Of a stretch of 64,000 bases of DNA, positions 55,678 to 64,000 are shown one piece after another. The position numbers and the translations under genes were made by a program. Where the stretch lies: positions 2,976,001-3,040,000 of the forward strand of contig NZ_CP051217.1 of NCBI RefSeq assembly GCF_012516475.1, in the 5' to 3' direction. This DNA is from Parasphingorhabdus halotolerans. GTDB lineage: Bacteria > Pseudomonadota > Alphaproteobacteria > Sphingomonadales > Sphingomonadaceae. Below the pieces are notes generated by a model. The model saw only the letters and a list, made by a program, of their open reading frames with translations, ran no database searches and was not told the origin of the DNA. Within the stretch, counting starts at the first letter, position 1; each line of letters starts with the position of its first letter.

Positions 55678-57468
55678 ATGAACAGGATAAATGCAAGAAT
55701 AAGCCGTGCCGTGATGGTTGGTGCTGGTTTGGGCGCCATCGCCATAGCGACACCAGCCTGGGCTGACGCGACCGCGCCGTGTAACGAAAATGCGGGACCT
55801 GATGGTATATTGGGCAATGCGGATGACCCGGTTAATACACTGGAATGCGGCGTTGGCTCTTCCAGCCCTGGAGATGGATCAGTTGCTGTTGGCGGCGGGG
55901 CCGTCGCTGATGGCGTAGATGCCGTTGCCGTGGGTAGCGACAATGCTGGAGGTGCTCCAGCGCGCGCGATCGGTAATTCCACGACTGCAATCGGCGGAGA
56001 GGCACTCGCTATGGGCCCCGGCGCGACGGCTCTGGGTTGGCGATCGGTTGCCAACGCCGAACGCGCAACCGCGCTTGGACATCTTGCGCAGGCTACAGGA
56101 TTGCGATCAACGGCAGTTGGTGAAGCGGCTATGGCGATGGGCGAGACATCGGTTGCAATGGGTAACCTGTCGGTTGCTGATGGCGTTGATGCGGTTGCGA
56201 TTGGCGACAAAACTGTTGCGCGCGGCAATTCGACCACAGCTGTGGGCGGCGAGGCAATGGCCAATGCGCTTGCAGCTACGGCCTTTGGTTGGCGCTCAAT
56301 GGCAACGGCTGAACGGGCTACGGCACTAGGACATCTGGCGCAGGCGACCGGCGTGCGCTCTACCTCTGTTGGCGAAGCAGCACAGGCTATCGGTGAAACA
56401 TCTGTGGCAATCGGCAATCAGTCTTCTGCAACCGGCATTGATGCTATTGCCATTGGTGATCAAACAATAGCCAACGGCAATTCTACAACGGCGGTTGGCG
56501 GCGAGGCGTCCGCTAATGCTTTAGCTGCAACGGCCTTTGGCTGGCGCTCAAGGGCGACAGCGGAACGCGCAACGGCATTGGGGCATCTAGCGCAGGCAAA
56601 CGGTTTGCGGTCTACCTCGGTCGGTGAAGCCGCACAGGCGAACGGCGAGACATCGGTTGCAATGGGTAACTTGTCCTTTGCCGACGGCAGCGATGCTATC
56701 GCAATCGGTGACCAGACGGTGGCAGCCGGTAATTCGACAACTGCGGTTGGCGGAGAAGCAAGGGCTGTTGGTATTGCGACGACTGCTTTCGGCTGGCGTT
56801 CGGCCGCGCTGGCAGAGCGAGCCACTGCGCTGGGCCATCTGGCCACTGCCGGAGGGATTCGTTCGATCGCAGTAGGTGAGGCGGCCAATGCCGGCGGTAA
56901 TGGCGCGATTGCGCTGGGGAATCAGTCTTCAGCTGCTGGCGTCAATTCCATTGCTATCGGCAATGGTGCCAGCGCCACCCGGGACGGGCAGGTAGTTATC
57001 TCCAATCTTGGCACCAGCACTGCGGCGCAAGCCGGAACCTTGTCGGTTGTGACAGCCGATGCCAACGGAACGCTCGGGTTGAGCACGGGATTTGCCAGCA
57101 GCGCGTTGGTTGCAGCGAATACCGCACAGATTAATGCCAACCGTGGTTTGATAAGTGGAAATAGCGCTGCAATAAACGCCCTACAGGGGCAAACGACTGC
57201 ATTGTTCAACCTCTCTGAAGTCAACCGTCAGGGTATTCGCAAGGCCAACGAAGGTGTTGCGATGGCGCTGGCAATGGAATCGCCAGTTCTGCTGCCGGGC
57301 AATACGTTCGGTGTTGCTGGCGGCTTCGGCTATTTTGAAGAGCGCGTTGCCGGGTCAGCATCCTTCGCTGCGCGCATTGGTGACAATGCGGCCTTTACCG
57401 GCGGCGTTGGCATCGGTTTTGATAGCGGTGAAGTTGGCGCCCGTGCAGGCTTCCAATTTGCATGGTAA
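55678..57468 (+). CDS. YadA-type trimeric autotransporter adhesin
   Basis: Start at ATG 55678 (SD AGGGAGCT). 596 residues: signal peptide to WADA, a short entry segment with two Cys, and a head built from left-handed beta-roll modules (xAxAxG-type) forming four copies of an 84-residue unit (GNSTTAVGGEA...FGWRS...ALGHLA...). A short neck and stalk follow (INANRGLISGN.., NRQGIRKANEGVAMALA), then a four-strand anchor ending in FQFAW. It assembles as a trimer in the outer membrane, mediating attachment. The stalk is short relative to the head. Confidence 0.92.
   Translation: MNRINARISRAVMVGAGLGAIAIATPAWADATAPCNENAGPDGILGNADDPVNTLECGVGSSSPGDGSVAVGGGAVADGVDAVAVGSDNAGGAPARAIGNSTTAIGGEALAMGPGATALGWRSVANAERATALGHLAQATGLRSTAVGEAAMAMGETSVAMGNLSVADGVDAVAIGDKTVARGNSTTAVGGEAMANALAATAFGWRSMATAERATALGHLAQATGVRSTSVGEAAQAIGETSVAIGNQSSATGIDAIAIGDQTIANGNSTTAVGGEASANALAATAFGWRSRATAERATALGHLAQANGLRSTSVGEAAQANGETSVAMGNLSFADGSDAIAIGDQTVAAGNSTTAVGGEARAVGIATTAFGWRSAALAERATALGHLATAGGIRSIAVGEAANAGGNGAIALGNQSSAAGVNSIAIGNGASATRDGQVVISNLGTSTAAQAGTLSVVTADANGTLGLSTGFASSALVAANTAQINANRGLISGNSAAINALQGQTTALFNLSEVNRQGIRKANEGVAMALAMESPVLLPGNTFGVAGGFGYFEERVAGSASFAARIGDNAAFTGGVGIGFDSGEVGARAGFQFAW
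55972..56979 (+). repeat. Four tandem 252-bp coding repeats in the adhesin head
   Basis: Copies begin at 55972, 56224, 56476 and 56728, each GGNAATTCNAC..., exactly 252 bases apart (84 codons, six 14-residue beta-roll modules). They differ at many third positions; copy 4 is the most diverged. Confidence 0.9.
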
Positions 57469-57485
57469 GCACAGCTCATAAACTT

Positions 57486-58001
57486 ATGAACAAAGTACCG
57501 GGGCATTTTGTTTCGGTACTTTTTCTTCTGGCACTATTGGTCTTCGCAGCACCTGCGCCATCAAATGCGCAAAGTACTGAACCGCCGGTTGCCAGTCAGC
57601 CGGTCCCCAATGGTCTGGAACTCTCCAAACTCATCTGGAGCACGATGGCCGCGATTGATCATGCTAACCAATCCGGGAATTATTCGGTGCTGCGGGACAA
57701 CGCGGCACCCGGTTTCCAGATGCTCAATAACGCTTCCAATCTATCGCAAATTTTTACCAGCATCCGCGAAAGCCGTATAGATCTGTCGAACACGCTGCTG
57801 CTCGCACCAATGTATTCGGCGCCGCCAACGGTCGTGGAAAGAGACGTTATCCGCGTGCAAGGTTATTTTGGGCTGCGTCCGACAGCTATTTCTTTCGACC
57901 TCTATTATCAGTGGGTGCAAGGCCGTTGGCGGCTTTACGGCGTTTCCATTGGACAAGAGAGCATTGCTAAAATTCAACCGGAGGTTCCACTGAGGAAGTA
58001 A
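57486..58001 (+). CDS. Exported protein of unknown function, next to the adhesin
   Basis: From ATG 57486, 171 residues with a signal peptide (SVLFLLALLVFAAPAPSNAQ). An in-frame ATG at 57462 overlaps the adhesin stop and is also possible. The mature part has an alpha+beta pattern with ISFDLYYQWVQGRWRLYGVSIGQ, resembling NTF2/DUF4864-like folds, but no family is assured. The tight spacing to the adhesin gene suggests co-expression, perhaps as an accessory factor. Confidence 0.7.
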   Translation: MNKVPGHFVSVLFLLALLVFAAPAPSNAQSTEPPVASQPVPNGLELSKLIWSTMAAIDHANQSGNYSVLRDNAAPGFQMLNNASNLSQIFTSIRESRIDLSNTLLLAPMYSAPPTVVERDVIRVQGYFGLRPTAISFDLYYQWVQGRWRLYGVSIGQESIAKIQPEVPLRK

Positions 58002-58147
58002 ATTTTTGAAATCAGGTAAAGTTTTGCGGGAGCATATCGCTGCTGATTACCAGTCAGGGAATCTCTATTGGAAAGATCCTCTGGTTCGTTTTTGCTCCCG
58101 TCAATCATCGGACAAAATGTCCGGAAATTAAGGAAGGAAGGGATAAT

Positions 58148-58819
58148 ATGAAAATCAATCTCAAAGCGCTTTTTGCAGGAGGGGCCGCAATACTGGCGAT
58201 CCCGCTGGCCCTGCAGTTTGCAGAGCAACGCGCTCCGGCAGCGGATCATCTTGATCCTCCGGCGCGGACTAATCCCGCTTCGGATACAACCCCCGATGCT
58301 GCTGCCGATATTGCCGACATTTATGCATTTCAGGACGGCGCATCAACAATCCTGATCCTGACCTTTGCAGGTCCACAGGCTACTGACCGCCCGGCAGTAT
58401 ATGACCGCGATGTGCTTTATACGCTTAACGTCTCAAACGCTACACCGCGGACGACAGCGAACTTCCCGATAACCTTCCAGTTTGGACAGGACATGGGTGC
58501 TAACGGCTCGCAATTTGGTATCAGGGTCCGCAATTTGCCCGGCGTTACCGGAGACATTACGGGAGCGGTTGAAACCGATTTGGTGAAAGACGGCGTCAGG
58601 GTTCGAGCAGGGCTGTTTGATGACCCGTTCTTTTTCGATTCCCAGGGTTTCCGTGAAACTGTAAGTACCGGCACGCTGAGCTTTAACAATCAACGCGACT
58701 TTTTTGCTGGCCAGAACATCAGTGCGGTCATCATTGAAATCCCCACCAGCCGGCTAGCCAACGGCACGAATCCTGTCGACATATGGGCGACAACAGCGAG
58801 ATTTGGAGGACAACTCTAA
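58148..58819 (+). CDS. DUF4331 family exported protein
   Basis: Protein of 223 residues with a signal-anchor or signal peptide (ALFAGGAAILAIPLAL) and the DUF4331 start ADHLDPPARTNP...DIADIYAFQD, followed by beta-rich sequence with DPFFFD. SD GGAAGG precedes the ATG. The function of DUF4331 is unknown; proteins are exported. The stop overlaps the next start (TAATG), so the two DUF4331-type genes are coupled. Confidence 0.85.
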   Translation: MKINLKALFAGGAAILAIPLALQFAEQRAPAADHLDPPARTNPASDTTPDAAADIADIYAFQDGASTILILTFAGPQATDRPAVYDRDVLYTLNVSNATPRTTANFPITFQFGQDMGANGSQFGIRVRNLPGVTGDITGAVETDLVKDGVRVRAGLFDDPFFFDSQGFRETVSTGTLSFNNQRDFFAGQNISAVIIEIPTSRLANGTNPVDIWATTARFGGQL

Positions 58820-59547
58820 TGACAAAACTCAATATAAAATCCGCAATCAAGGTAACTCCATTAGCATTAGCCATACTGATGGTTGGCTGTGGGGACAGTA
58901 ATAACACCGCAGTGCCACCGCCGGTATCTCTTCCCGGACCGACGCCGTCTCCTGCGCCGGCACCAGCGCCGACTCCGGCGCCAACCGGCTTTAACGTTCA
59001 GCCATGCCTTGACCAGGTTATTCCGGGCACTGGTGGTACCACTGTTGCGGGTGCCGTTATCCCTGACACGTTAACGCTGAACCTTGCTGCGCCGTCTGGC
59101 TTCCCAAATGGGCGTCGCCTGCAAGATCCCGTGATTGATGTGACGCTGGCAGTCATTTTCCTCAATCTGGGTGTGCATAGTCCGGCGCTTTTCGCAGGTC
59201 TTCCGGTCAATCCGGCAGCCAATGACAGGCCCTTTCGGACAAGCTTTCCTTATCTTGCTGCACCCCAGGGGACGCCGCCACTCAGCGGCACATCGGGGGT
59301 GAATTTCAACTTCAATAACAGCCCGGCCGCGGCCTTTGCCAGAGTAGATCGGGCAGGGATGCCGGCGGTTTCGACCGCGCTGATCGGTGCCAGCAGAAGG
59401 AATGCATATAATGATGCTAACCCTGCCGACGATGTCGCCGGTCAGTTTGTGCCTGACCTTGGAGGAACATTGACGGGGCTGACCAACGCTCTGGCCGATG
59501 ATTTGACAGGTCTCGGGTTGACACCTTGCGCGGTTCCAAGAACGTAA
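58819..59547 (+). CDS. DUF4331-related lipoprotein
   Basis: From ATG 58819 (SD GGAGGA), 242 residues. Lipobox ILMVGC, a Pro/Ala linker (PAPAPAPTPAP), then a domain with RLQDPVIDVTLAVIFLNLG, NDRPFRTSFPYLAAPQ, as in the C-terminal part of long DUF4331 proteins. Together with the upstream gene it may represent a split DUF4331 pair working in the envelope. Hairpins follow before the TPR gene. Confidence 0.78.
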   Translation: MTKLNIKSAIKVTPLALAILMVGCGDSNNTAVPPPVSLPGPTPSPAPAPAPTPAPTGFNVQPCLDQVIPGTGGTTVAGAVIPDTLTLNLAAPSGFPNGRRLQDPVIDVTLAVIFLNLGVHSPALFAGLPVNPAANDRPFRTSFPYLAAPQGTPPLSGTSGVNFNFNNSPAAAFARVDRAGMPAVSTALIGASRRNAYNDANPADDVAGQFVPDLGGTLTGLTNALADDLTGLGLTPCAVPRT

Positions 59548-59554
59548 AACTTTT

Positions 59555-59613
59555 GGCCGGTTAAATCCGGCCTTGGATAAAAAGGTTGGGGCGCGTCATC
59601 ACCTTGACGCGCC
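59555..59613 (+). other. Two hairpins between the DUF4331 lipoprotein and TPR genes
   Basis: GGCCGG/CCGGCC (59555-59572, 6-base loop) and GGCGCGTC/GACGCGCC (59590-59613, 8-base loop). Neither has a strong U tract; they may weaken read-through into the TPR gene. Confidence 0.55.
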
Positions 59614-59644
59614 TCTTACTGACAACAGAAAGCGCCTATCCTCC

Positions 59645-61021
59645 ATGACCGCAATAGCTCATCCGCCATCAGCGTCAAAACCTGTTTCGCGCAAGCTGCC
59701 GATGGCGTTATTGATTTTGCTTGCCGGTTTGCTGATCGCTTTCCTGACCATTTTTTTGACAAAATCCGAGGCGGAACAATTTGACCCGCTCGACGAAAAT
59801 TTGCCGCTCGCATTCGGGCCAAAAAATTTCGATGCCGCGATTGAAAAACTAGACCAGCGGGTCGATCTCAACAAGGAACGCGTGGCACGTGACGGCGAAC
59901 AATGGTCCTACCAGGAAGGGTTGGCATTAGCTGCCCTCTCCCGCGCCCAATTGTCAGCTGAATTTGAAGATTATCTTCTGGCCGCCAAGTCTATAGATCG
60001 TGCGGCTTCACTGGCACCGGAAGGCGCTGGACCGGGATTGGCAATCGGCGTCGTCAATCTTAGTCTCCATCGCAACCGGAAAGCGGCGGAAGGCATCGAG
60101 TTGGCAGCAGCTTCGGTTGTCAAGCCGGATGTCGGTGATCTTGTCGAACTCGAGGCCATGCGTGGTGACATCGCAATATATGGCGGTTATTATTCCGTGG
60201 CTTTTGAACATTTCGAAAGAGCGACGGCGCAGTTGAAGGACGCCGGGACATTGTTTCGACTCGCCAACTGGCACAAATACCGTGGCGAATTCGACCAAGC
60301 CATTGCGCTGTATAACGATGGCGCGAAAATCGTCCGCTCGCGTACACCACAACGTCTTGCCGTTTATCTTTTGCAAATTGGCGCTTTGGAATTGCAGCAA
60401 GGCAACTGGGATATAGCGCGCCGCTATTTTGAACGGGCTGATGCGGTTTTTCCTGGCTACTGGCTATCGCAGGCGCATGTTGCACAAATGGATGCTGCAC
60501 AGGGCAATTTCGCAAAAGCTGAAAAAGCGTATCTCGATATTATTGCCAGAACAGATAATCCTGACGTGATGGCGGCGCTGATCACGCTGTACAAGCACGA
60601 GGGCCGCGATCGCGAAGCGACGGTATGGTCCAAGCGCGCCGGGGCGATATGGGACAAGCGGGTCAACCTGCTTCCCGAAACCTATTATGACCACGCGTTT
60701 GACCATGCGATGGGTGTCGGAGATGTAAAACTGGCTCTGGCGCTGGCGCAAAAGAACTACACCGCCCGACCCTATGGCGATGCTGCGATAGGCCTGGCGC
60801 GGGGACTGGTCGCAAATGGCGAACCGGGGCAGGCGATCAGCTTGCTCGAAAAGCAGGAAAAAGCAGGATGGCGCTCGGTTGAGCTATTTGCGGCTATGGC
60901 GAACGCCTATGAGGCAGTCGGTATGGATCAAAAGGCGACAGAGAAAAAAAACAGGACTCTGGCAATCAACCCGAAGGCTTTTACCGAGGCTGCTGGCTTG
61001 CTGGCATTTGGCAGTCACTAA
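59645..61021 (+). CDS. Membrane-anchored tetratricopeptide-repeat protein
   Basis: Start at Met 59645 is preferred over an upstream in-frame one. 458 residues: one TM (about 22-42) then periplasmic TPR helices to the end, with repeats such as ALSRAQLSAEFEDYLLAAKSI, GGYYSVAFEHFERATAQL, GNWDIARRYFERADAVFPG and AQGNFAKAEKAYLDII. A scaffold for protein-protein contacts. It follows the DUF4331 pair on the same strand, a likely functional unit, and converges on the kinase gene. Confidence 0.85.
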   Translation: MTAIAHPPSASKPVSRKLPMALLILLAGLLIAFLTIFLTKSEAEQFDPLDENLPLAFGPKNFDAAIEKLDQRVDLNKERVARDGEQWSYQEGLALAALSRAQLSAEFEDYLLAAKSIDRAASLAPEGAGPGLAIGVVNLSLHRNRKAAEGIELAAASVVKPDVGDLVELEAMRGDIAIYGGYYSVAFEHFERATAQLKDAGTLFRLANWHKYRGEFDQAIALYNDGAKIVRSRTPQRLAVYLLQIGALELQQGNWDIARRYFERADAVFPGYWLSQAHVAQMDAAQGNFAKAEKAYLDIIARTDNPDVMAALITLYKHEGRDREATVWSKRAGAIWDKRVNLLPETYYDHAFDHAMGVGDVKLALALAQKNYTARPYGDAAIGLARGLVANGEPGQAISLLEKQEKAGWRSVELFAAMANAYEAVGMDQKATEKKNRTLAINPKAFTEAAGLLAFGSH

Positions 61022-61059
61022 GAGGGATACAACCAGTAAAGAAGCTGATCGCTCCAGTA

Positions 61060-63417
61060 TCAACAATTCTTCGATGCATGCTGAGCGTAGGCATAGGGCC
61101 GGTTGCGATCAAAGTCGCTCATTTCCCAGCGGCTATCCAATGCTTCAAACTGCACAACAGATAATTTGAAATACCGGCAGGCTTCTGTCTGTTGACCCGA
61201 CCGTTTGTAGATGTCGCCAAGGTCCTTGTACTGGATCGCGACGTCCCGAAAATAGCCTGACTGGTCGGGATGGTCGGTTGAAAGCTGCTGACGAATAGCC
61301 AGCATAGCCCGCCCATTTTCGATCGCTTCTCCAAACCGCCCGGCAGAGGCCAGTGTCAACGCCCGTTGTCCTCCAGCTATGGCAAGCAGGCGCAGGCTCC
61401 CGAGATCTTGGGCATCATGAGCCACTAGCCGTTGCATGATTGCATAGGACGTATCAAGCGCCGGTATTGCTTCTTTGGTCCGCCCGAGTTCATCCAGAGT
61501 GCCTCCGCGCATAAACTCGACACCAGCCAGATCGCGCTCCATTGCTACCGATGCAATACCGCGTGCAATCGCACCTTCGAGCAATTTTCTGGCAATATCA
61601 GCTTGCTCTACTGTCTTTTCTTTATCATCCATAAAATGGTAGTTTTTGGATTTCTGGCGGTAGACTTGGGCTTCCGTCCGGATAGCGTCTTCGGTTTTAC
61701 GGATTGCCGGACCCAGTTCTCTAAATGCATCCAATGCGCGATCAAAATTGGCAAGGGCGGTGTCTGGCTGTTCCAGCCACATGAAGTTTTCTCCTTCGGC
61801 CAGAAAAGCTTTCGCACGTCCCAGAGTACATTGATCCTTGTCGGCACAATCACGATCCAGGATTTTCCCGATGGACTGCGCGAAGACTATGCCTGCCTCA
61901 TAGTCTTCGGTTATGTGCACCATCGTGCCGGATCGCTTGAAACGGAGTTCTGCGAGCGCAAGGGCGTTAGCTTCGCTGGCAGGATTTGCTCTATGGAGAG
62001 CGGTCAGGATTTCGTCAGATCGTCCATAGTTGCGTAGGGCCTCATCACGCAAACCTAGCGTCCCGCCGCCGGTACCCCCAATGACATCAGCAAGGCGCAT
62101 ATAGCCAAGTCCCGCCTCCAGCTTTACCGCATCGGGCGCATTGGGATCTGCGGCCAGAGTATCGAGATATTTCTGGGCAGTTTCTGCGAGTAAACGGCGA
62201 GCAGAGGTCGACCCCGGCACGGCGTTGACCGTATCATAAACCTCGAACATCATGATGTTTGCAATTGAGCGGGTCTCGCGAAATCGTTGTTCTGCCTCTG
62301 CGCGCGCATTTTCAGCTTGATTATAAGCCCATCCTATTCCGCCTATTCCGCCAAGCAATGCTAACGAGATTGCCGCTGTTGCACCGACTATAATGCGCTC
62401 GCGGCGAACAAATTTACGAAACCGGTACCATGCGGAACTGGAATAAGCTGCGACAGGGCGCTGCTCCTGCCAGTCGATCACAGCCTCTTTTAGCGCCGAA
62501 ACCGTCGGATACCGTTCCGCCGGATCGGGTTCTTGCGCCTTTTCCGATATGGCAGTCAGCTCTGCGGGCATTTCGTCGCCCAGTAACGCCTTGAGAAGCG
62601 AACCCAGCGAGAAAATATCGATCAGTGTGTTGGCCTCGACGCCCGCCATGCGCTCGGGTGCGGCAAATCCCGGTGTCAGACTCAATCCGCTGAATGTGGA
62701 AGCCGCACTATCCTCTCCTTGTGCAGTCTGTGGACGGGAGATGCCAAAATCGATGAGCTTTGCCTGGTCCCCCTCGGCAACCAGAACATTGCTTGGAGTA
62801 AGGTCGCGATGAATCACAAGATGCTGGTGGGCGAATTCAACCGCATCGCAAATTTGCAGGAACAACCTCAACCGGCGATCAAAATCGGGGTTTTGTTGCT
62901 TGATCCACGTTGTGACGGGGATGCCATCGACATATTCCATAACGATATAGGGAGACCCATTTTCGGTCTCGCCCCCATCATAGAAATGGGCAATGTGCGG
63001 ATGGTTGAGCTGCGCGAGTATCTGCCGCTCTCGCCGAAAACGGCCGATAAGGCTTTCCGATATCAGCGCTTGCTTAATTACCTTAATCGCGACGACATGT
63101 TCAAAGTCATCGGAAGCGCGCTCTCCGAGAAAAACGGCACCCATGCCACCGCGACCGAGCAGGCGCAAAATACGGTAGGCGCCAATCTGCTTTGGCAGAA
63201 CCTCATCGTATTCATGGTCAGCGGCACCGCCCGTTCTAAGCGCAGCAGACGAATGGTGATCCGCAGTAAGCAGTTGCAAAGCGCGCTGGCAAACTTCGTC
63301 CGGTGCGTCTAGATAATTTTTGATGAATTCTTCGCGGCTGGCTTTAGGTTGTTCCATCGCGGTTTCCAGCAGCTCCATTGCCGCCAGTTCGATCGCTGCC
63401 GGGATCGCGCGTTTCAT
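61060..63417 (-). CDS. Membrane Ser/Thr protein kinase with periplasmic TPR domain
   Basis: Start at ATG 63417 overlaps the sigma-factor stop (ATGA). 785 residues: a leader (1-75), a Hanks-type kinase domain (about 80-330) with GRGGMGAVF, VVAIKVIK, HRDLTPSN, LIDFGISR and AAPERM, one TM (about 358-380) and a C-terminal TPR region (about 390-785). The catalytic-loop Lys (HRDLKPxN) is Thr here. It probably phosphorylates proteins, including the sigma factor or its regulators, in response to envelope signals. The coupling to the ECF gene supports this by inference. Confidence 0.9.
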   Translation of the reverse strand: MKRAIPAAIELAAMELLETAMEQPKASREEFIKNYLDAPDEVCQRALQLLTADHHSSAALRTGGAADHEYDEVLPKQIGAYRILRLLGRGGMGAVFLGERASDDFEHVVAIKVIKQALISESLIGRFRRERQILAQLNHPHIAHFYDGGETENGSPYIVMEYVDGIPVTTWIKQQNPDFDRRLRLFLQICDAVEFAHQHLVIHRDLTPSNVLVAEGDQAKLIDFGISRPQTAQGEDSAASTFSGLSLTPGFAAPERMAGVEANTLIDIFSLGSLLKALLGDEMPAELTAISEKAQEPDPAERYPTVSALKEAVIDWQEQRPVAAYSSSAWYRFRKFVRRERIIVGATAAISLALLGGIGGIGWAYNQAENARAEAEQRFRETRSIANIMMFEVYDTVNAVPGSTSARRLLAETAQKYLDTLAADPNAPDAVKLEAGLGYMRLADVIGGTGGGTLGLRDEALRNYGRSDEILTALHRANPASEANALALAELRFKRSGTMVHITEDYEAGIVFAQSIGKILDRDCADKDQCTLGRAKAFLAEGENFMWLEQPDTALANFDRALDAFRELGPAIRKTEDAIRTEAQVYRQKSKNYHFMDDKEKTVEQADIARKLLEGAIARGIASVAMERDLAGVEFMRGGTLDELGRTKEAIPALDTSYAIMQRLVAHDAQDLGSLRLLAIAGGQRALTLASAGRFGEAIENGRAMLAIRQQLSTDHPDQSGYFRDVAIQYKDLGDIYKRSGQQTEACRYFKLSVVQFEALDSRWEMSDFDRNRPYAYAQHASKNC

Positions 63418-63962
63418 CCGCTCAGCCGATCTTGCAGCCACGCCCTGGTCGATGCCCAACGGCGTTGTACAGTCTTTTCCGAGATATCAAGCACAACCGC
63501 AATGTCCGAAATAGACATTCCGCCAAAAAATCGCATTTCAACGATGTCAGCGCGCTGGGGATGGATATCTTTCAGCTCCATAAGGAGCAGGTCCAATTCC
63601 ATCAGCTCAATCGGCAATTTCCATTCGGCGATGTTGGTGACCAACGTGACTTTCTGGTGATCCCGTTTGTTACTTTTTTTGGCACGCGCATGGTCGACCA
63701 GCACCTGACGCATAATCCGCGATGCTATTGCCAGGATATGCGCCTTGCTGGTCAGCTGCATTTTTTTCAGTCTTGAAATCTTGATCACTGCTTCGTTGAT
63801 CAAATCTCCGGTCGAAAGAGACGAATTGCTTTCCTGCGCCAGCTTCGCATACGCAATAATCCTTAGTTCCCGATCCAGATCCTTCAGCAAGAGGTTTCCG
63901 GCAACGCGGTCGCCCGATTGCCAGTTTGCCATCAGGTCGGTGTGATCAATTGCCCCAGCCAA
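63414..63962 (-). CDS. ECF-type RNA polymerase sigma factor linked to a Ser/Thr kinase
   Basis: Protein of 182 residues from a TTG with strong SD (AAGGAGTATTAC). Sigma-70 region 2 (about 15-90, with DLINEAVIKISR and ILAIASRIMRQVLVDHARAKK) and region 4 (about 125-178, HTH MSISDIAVVLDISEKTVQRRWASTRAWL). This form, with the DHARAKK motif, is typical of ECF sigmas encoded next to STKs. No anti-sigma gene is visible; the kinase may take its place. The upstream promoter lies at the window edge. Confidence 0.9.
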   Translation of the reverse strand: MAGAIDHTDLMANWQSGDRVAGNLLLKDLDRELRIIAYAKLAQESNSSLSTGDLINEAVIKISRLKKMQLTSKAHILAIASRIMRQVLVDHARAKKSNKRDHQKVTLVTNIAEWKLPIELMELDLLLMELKDIHPQRADIVEMRFFGGMSISDIAVVLDISEKTVQRRWASTRAWLQDRLSG

Positions 63963-64000
63963 GTAATACTCCTTAACTGCATTTCCAATATGATTTTTTG

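Noticed and set aside
55626..56417. 263-residue reverse ORF opposite the adhesin head
   Set aside because: Open only because the forward repeats have a fixed codon pattern; no independent support.

Overview
The window looks like chromosomal DNA of an alphaproteobacterium, most likely a sphingomonad (Sphingomonadales). This is inferred from gene content and order: the pyrE-pdxJ-acpS-lepB operon, the coxB-coxA-ctaB-ctaG-coxC-DUF983-surf1-thrC cluster, a one-cysteine DksA, a serS-surE-nlpD neighbourhood, paired Baeyer-Villiger-type monooxygenases and a gsp locus of alphaproteobacterial type. No rRNA, tRNA, CRISPR array, prophage or insertion sequence was recognised.

Layout. 1-3.8 kb: a truncated AMACR-type CoA-transferase, a PilZ protein, DksA and a very Ser/Gly/Thr-rich surface protein ending in a PEP-CTERM-like signal. 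4-11.4 kb: serS, surE, an NlpD-like amidase activator, a K+ channel, an alpha/beta hydrolase and rimO. 11.4-22.3 kb: a small ORF, a diguanylate cyclase, two tandem flavin monooxygenases, an M17 aminopeptidase, an NlpC/P60 hydrolase, argC and the reverse-strand pyrE-pdxJ-acpS-lepB operon. 22.5-32.5 kb: a complete aa3-type cytochrome c oxidase operon with assembly factors (CtaB, a CoxF-like peptide, CtaG, Surf1), then thrC, a SAM methyltransferase, folB and a FolM-like reductase. 32.6-42.3 kb: three tandem fasciclin lipoproteins, each with its own near-identical terminator, an EVE protein, a duplicated PD40 propeller protein, a ThDP enzyme, an aldehyde dehydrogenase, an SMP-30 hydrolase and a HAD phosphatase. 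42.4-50.1 kb: a reduced type II secretion locus (gspC-D-E-F-G-L-M) without gspH/I/J/K. 50.1-55 kb: a secreted nuclease, an acyl-CoA desaturase, small envelope proteins and a cytochrome P450. 55.6-64 kb: a YadA-type trimeric autotransporter built on an 84-residue repeat, two DUF4331-type exported proteins with a membrane TPR protein, and an ECF sigma factor translationally coupled to a TPR-containing Ser/Thr kinase.

The most important reading note is that at least five genes (gspD, gspE, a P450, an envelope lipoprotein and an aldehyde dehydrogenase), and probably a sixth (DUF983), are each broken or mis-terminated by one missing base in a C or G homopolymer. Adding one base to each run restores a protein of normal family length. 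This pattern points to systematic homopolymer under-calling in the assembly rather than gene decay, so those reading frames should be corrected before biology is inferred from them.

The least explained parts are the adhesin leader with two mutually exclusive hairpins, the low-complexity PEP-CTERM-like protein, the minor-pseudopilin-free secretion locus and the ECF-kinase/TPR/DUF4331 neighbourhood at the right end.
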